A stretch of 8,847 nt of DNA, taken from NCBI GenBank assembly GCA_017608295.1, contig JAFCGF010000081.1, forward strand, positions 1-8,847, read 5' to 3'. Both the position numbers and the translations under genes were made by a program. The DNA is from Candidatus Woesearchaeota archaeon. Its GTDB lineage: Archaea; Nanoarchaeota; Nanoarchaeia; Woesearchaeales; JAGVZT01. The notes beneath the pieces are model-generated. The model saw nothing but the letters and a program-made list of their open reading frames with translations. It was not told the DNA's origin and searched no databases. Below, one piece after another: positions 7,371 through 8,847 of this stretch. Within the stretch, counting starts at the first letter, position 1. Each line of letters starts with the position of its first letter.

Positions 7371-7832
7371 ATGGCCCTAGATCAAAAACACACTACGAAA
7401 AACAGGTCTGACAGAACAGAACCGATATATACTTTAAGCGTAGCTTCAAGGTTATCAGGTATTTCTGTTTATACAATTCAACAATATATCCGTCAAGGTT
7501 TAATCCTACCTTATAAGACTGTCACAAACCGGAACCTATTTTCCGAAATAGACATTGAACGGTTGCTTAATATCCGCAGGCTAATTGATGATCAGGGATT
7601 GAATATAGCTGGGATAAAAGCATTGTACTCTCTCATACCGTGCTGGATCTTAAAACCTTGTACTGATAAAGTCCGAAAGAGTTGTGAAGCATATGAGTCG
7701 TCTGTATTTCCCTGTTGGGAAGCTGCAGAAAAGGGTCCGGAATGTAAACATATTGATTGCAGAACATGTAAAGTATACCGCGTACTGGTTGAACATAAGG
7801 ATATAAAATCTCTTTTAAAAGAATTCTTTTAA
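7371..7832 (+). CDS. MerR-family regulator with cysteine-rich two-CW-like C-terminus
   Basis: A 153-residue DNA-binding protein. The ATG at 7371 is chosen because the in-frame extension to 7266 would run through the promoter and dyad and encode an odd hydrophobic leader. Residues 19-87 form a MerR winged helix-turn-helix: YTLSVASRLSGISVYTIQQYIRQG is helix-turn-helix plus start of the wing, then FSEIDIERLLNIRRLIDDQGLNIAGIKAL. The tail carries seven cysteines (91, 97, 105, 115, 125, 130, 133), two in CW pairs (Cys91-Trp92, Cys115-Trp116), ending C-x4-C-x2-C-x-VY. This spacing resembles the 'two-CW' motif of small bacterial metal- or Fe-S-type proteins, so a redox, metal or cluster sensor is an inference. 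There is no long coiled coil of the classic mercury-sensing MerR type. It diverges from the protease gene and precedes the ArsR-like gene. The shared promoter dyads make autoregulation and control of the protease plausible. Confidence 0.9.
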   Translation: MALDQKHTTKNRSDRTEPIYTLSVASRLSGISVYTIQQYIRQGLILPYKTVTNRNLFSEIDIERLLNIRRLIDDQGLNIAGIKALYSLIPCWILKPCTDKVRKSCEAYESSVFPCWEAAEKGPECKHIDCRTCKVYRVLVEHKDIKSLLKEFF

Positions 7833-7839
7833 CATCATT

Positions 7840-7930
7840 TTGTATAATCTTACAATAATTATTCATCAAACCATGAAATATCCATAAGAACAATCTTCAT
7901 GCAAACCGTGGATGATAATATTGGATATTC
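7840..7930 (+). promoter_or_regulatory. Repeat-rich leader of the arsR-like gene
   Basis: The 130 bp between the two regulator genes contain several small symmetries. TTGTA-N6-TACAA (7840-7855) lies just after the merR-like stop and could be a weak terminator or operator. The near-direct repeat TTCATCAAACCATGAA (7862-7877) and TTCATGCAAACCGTGGA (7896-7912) follows; the first copy is itself a TTCAT/ATGAA dyad. ATATCCA (7878-7884) pairs with TGGATAT (7922-7928). ArsR-type repressors bind short dyads near their own promoters, so these are candidate operators. I see no clear TAnnTTTG box here. Confidence 0.35.
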
Positions 7931-7962
7931 CATCTGGCCATTAACATCAAAATTATTAACAG

Positions 7963-8262
7963 ATGAAAAAGAACGTGTTAGAACTTGAAAAAGTTGAGAT
8001 GGGTGCAAGTATGCTCAGGGCGATGGCGCATCCGATGAGAGTTGCTATCTTTGAACTACTTACTGCTACCACAAGGCTCTCTGTGACAGAAATTTACGAG
8101 AAACTCAACATCGAACAGGCATCTGCCTCAAACCACCTGAATATCCTGAAGAGAAAAGGGATTCTTGAATCAAAGAGGGAAGGGAAAAAGATCTTCTACT
8201 CGTTGAAGCGTGACAAGCTGACAGAGATCATCAATTCACTGGATCGCTGCATTGAAAAGTAA
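7963..8262 (+). CDS. ArsR-family (SmtB/ArsR fold) transcriptional regulator
   Basis: A 99-residue winged-helix protein covering essentially only the ArsR fold. MLRAMAHPMRVAIFELL (17-33) is the typical alpha-helix with the HP-R motif. VTEIYEKLNIEQASASNHLNILKRKGIL (41-68) is the helix-turn-helix with recognition helix around 51-63. SKREGKKIFYSL (70-81) is the beta wing. It has one cysteine only (Cys96) and none of the CxC or paired-Cys sites of arsenic, cadmium or sulfide sensors in the alpha-3 or alpha-2/alpha-5 positions. A classical metal sensor is therefore unlikely; the signal is unknown. It lies 130 bp downstream of the merR-like gene on the same strand and could be co-transcribed or have its own promoter. 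No target gene such as a transporter follows, since the DNA beyond is transposon-like debris. Confidence 0.93.
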   Translation: MKKNVLELEKVEMGASMLRAMAHPMRVAIFELLTATTRLSVTEIYEKLNIEQASASNHLNILKRKGILESKREGKKIFYSLKRDKLTEIINSLDRCIEK

Positions 8263-8298
8263 GCCAGACAGCCAGTAGTTTACCTTCTTTCTATACAT

Positions 8299-8313
8299 TC
8301 TGGTTCTTCCAGA
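8299..8313 (+). terminator. Weak hairpin downstream of the arsR-like gene
   Basis: TCTGG-TTCTT-CCAGA is a 5-bp stem with a 5-nt loop, 36 bp past the stop codon and followed by GTTCTATTATAT. The stem is short and the T-run is interrupted, so this is only a candidate. Confidence 0.25.
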
Positions 8314-8369
8314 GTTCTATTATATACGCTTATTCTTATAATTACTGCCGCCTTGTTACAGTGGAAAAA

Positions 8370-8411
8370 ACGGACACATTGACCACTCAAGGCCGGAGCA
8401 AGTTGACCATC
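8370..8411 (-). repeat. Transposon-end-like 24-bp repeat pair A (minus orientation)
   Basis: Read on the minus strand, GATGGT at 8411-8406 and AGTGGT at 8387-8382 each continue CAA(C/T) and reach a CCGG or CCG 8 to 9 nt later. The two units are spaced exactly 24 bp apart. The pair faces away from pair B, with 27 bp between them. Confidence 0.55.
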
Positions 8412-8438
8412 CTTTGTCATTGATAATGTGAAATTTAA

Positions 8439-8482
8439 GGTGGTCAACTTAAAACGGCGTACTGTAGTCAATTTAACCGGCG
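8439..8482 (+). repeat. Transposon-end-like 24-bp repeat pair B (plus orientation)
   Basis: GGTGGTCAACTTAA at 8439 leading to CGGCG, and TGTAGTCAATTTAACCGGCG at 8463, again 24 bp apart. The first 21 bp of this pair match the outer end of pair C in inverted orientation at 18 of 21 positions. Confidence 0.6.
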
Positions 8483-8527
8483 CGTCCACCAAACTATCAC
8501 AATTTGATATTTTTTTATGAAAATATC

Positions 8528-8591
8528 TTGGTTTGACATTAGTTTTGAGGTATATTTGCGTCTTTAGTATCTATATTTTCGGATATAGATA
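8528..8591 (+). promoter_or_regulatory. Second copy of the merR-type promoter and dyad
   Basis: TTG (8528-8530), 20 nt, then TATATTTG (8551-8558) is an even better match to the Bacteroidota -7 consensus than the copy at 7305. The inverted repeat TATCTATAT-N6-ATATAGATA (8568-8591) is centred 28.5 nt after the first base of the box, as at the other two promoters. Positions 8540-8566 match 7294-7320 at 24 of 27 bases. Confidence 0.55.
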
Positions 8592-8621
8592 TTCAGTTAA
8601 ATTAAATACATAAATAACCGA

Positions 8622-8672
8622 GTGGCCCAACACACTGCAAAAGAATTCATTTCTGACTATATATTGTATTAA
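8622..8672 (+). pseudogene. Decayed 5' remnant of a merR-like gene start
   Basis: Downstream of the promoter copy, AAATAACCGAGTGGCCC (8612-8628) corresponds to AAATAACCAAATGGCCC at the merR-like start, with GTG in place of ATG. The frame reads VAQHTAKEFISDYILY and stops after 16 codons. Gapped similarity to the merR-like 5' coding sequence (CACACT, TCTGAC, TATATA) can be traced for about 50 bp and then fades, well before the helix-turn-helix. It may instead be an unrelated short leader peptide behind a similar promoter. Confidence 0.35.
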
Positions 8673-8714
8673 CTCTCAGCAACTAATAACACGCGAGATA
8701 ACGGAACAAAAAAC

Positions 8715-8759
8715 GGTGGTTGATGTATCCGGGTGGAAAAGCCGGTGCCTCTGACCACC
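8715..8759. repeat. 45-bp symmetrical dyad of two GGTGGT-N8-CCGG half-sites
   Basis: GGTGGT-N8-CCGG (8715-8732), a 9-nt centre, then CCGG-N8-ACCACC (8742-8759). Outer 6-bp and inner 4-bp arms are perfect and the 8-nt gaps are equal on both sides. The right half-site is also the inner unit of pair C. It looks like a dimer binding site for a transposase or recombinase. Confidence 0.5.
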
Positions 8760-8783
8760 TTGCGCCGATTTAAACTGACCACC
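8754..8783 (-). repeat. Transposon-end-like 24-bp repeat pair C (minus orientation)
   Basis: Read on the minus strand, GGTGGTCAGTTTAAATCGG starts at 8783 and GGTGGTCAGAGGCACCGG at 8759, 24 bp apart. Spacing and sequence match pairs A and B. Confidence 0.55.
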
Positions 8784-8834
8784 GTATATGTCTGATTTTA
8801 GTACATCTAAACTTGTTTATTCCGATCGGCCTGG

Positions 8835-8847
8835 GGTGGTCAACACC
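8835..8847 (+). repeat. Further GGTGGT unit cut by the window end
   Basis: GGTGGTCAACACC in plus orientation lies 51 bp beyond pair C and faces away from it, repeating the divergent arrangement seen for pairs A and B. It is probably the start of another repeat pair or of a complete insertion sequence outside the window. Confidence 0.4.

Larger units (their letters stand above)
8439..8783. mobile_element. Possible 345-bp MITE-like element bounded by pairs B and C
   Basis: The outer ends are GGTGGTCAACTTAAAACGGCG split across 8439-8459 on the plus strand, and GGTGGTCAGTTTAAATCGGCG-type sequence at 8783-8763 on the minus strand. They form terminal inverted repeats with three mismatches in 21. 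The interior has no transposase and carries a promoter copy, a decayed gene start and a 45-bp dyad. No target-site duplication is evident at the two borders (TTAA before, GTAT after). Alternatives are unrelated ends left by separate insertion-sequence losses, or multiple terminal repeats of an IS21-type element. Confidence 0.4.
8263..8847. other. Non-coding stretch of transposon-end-like repeats
   Basis: 585 bp without a credible full gene. It holds a weak hairpin near the arsR-like stop, an AT-rich stretch to about 8365, two divergent pairs of GGTGGT-type repeats (8370-8482), a merR-like promoter copy with a decayed start (8528-8672), a 45-bp dyad (8715-8759), another repeat pair (8754-8783), and a final GGTGGT unit cut by the window end (8835-8847). 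Frames that stay open here translate the repeats and have no recognisable protein features. Confidence 0.7.

Noticed and set aside
7633..7893. An 86-codon minus-strand open frame opposite the cysteine-rich tail.
   Set aside because: It is antisense to a convincing MerR/two-CW coding region and has no features of its own.
8280..8492. A 70-codon minus-strand open frame in the repeat region.
   Set aside because: Its sequence is a translation of the GGTCAACTT repeat units (KLTT...FKLTTLN) and has no protein-family features.

Overview
The window looks like chromosomal DNA from a Bacteroidota (Bacteroidetes) bacterium. Three separate reading frames end in a type IX secretion (T9SS, Por) type-A C-terminal sorting domain. 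There is also a BACON domain and promoter-like sequences of the TTG...TAnnTTTG kind used by this phylum, and intergenic DNA is AT-rich. The genus cannot be told from what is visible.

Left part (1-3373). The window opens inside the last 28 codons of a plus-strand T9SS cargo gene. Facing it is a minus-strand operon, read right to left: a secreted BACON/T9SS protein (1927-3261), apolipoprotein N-acyltransferase lnt (365-1930, TTG start overlapping the previous stop codon), and a small exported protein of unknown function (117-368, 4-bp overlap with lnt). A 36-nt perfect palindrome (3311-3346) separates this operon from the large gene upstream.

Middle (3374-7171, minus). A 1265-residue secreted multidomain serine protease. 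It has a signal peptide, propeptide, chymotrypsin-fold catalytic domain resembling Achromobacter lysyl endopeptidase, a HYDIN/ASH-like domain, two PPC-like jelly rolls, three PKD-like repeats of exactly 83 residues, a small Cys-flanked module also present in the BACON protein, and a T9SS sorting domain.

Right part (7172-8262). Diverging from the protease gene is a MerR-type regulator fused to a cysteine-rich 'two-CW'-like tail, followed by an ArsR-family regulator. The intergenic region between the protease and merR-like genes holds two outward-facing promoters built to the same plan. Each has a TATWTTTRCRTCTYTA -7 region followed by a CTATA-type dyad centred 28.5 nt downstream of the first base of the -7 box. 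This suggests one regulator, possibly the MerR-like protein, controls both genes.

Far right (8263-8847). No intact gene is visible. The stretch holds several copies of a motif, GGTGGT-N8-CCGG, in tandem pairs with 24-bp spacing and alternating orientation. They look like ends of insertion sequences (IS21-like by general style, not proven). One pair of ends delimits a 345-bp MITE-like segment carrying a third copy of the merR-type promoter, dyad and 5' leader, then a decayed 16-codon start. The most interesting signals are the triplicated promoter/dyad architecture, the apparent capture of one copy between transposon-like ends, and the MerR/two-CW fusion.
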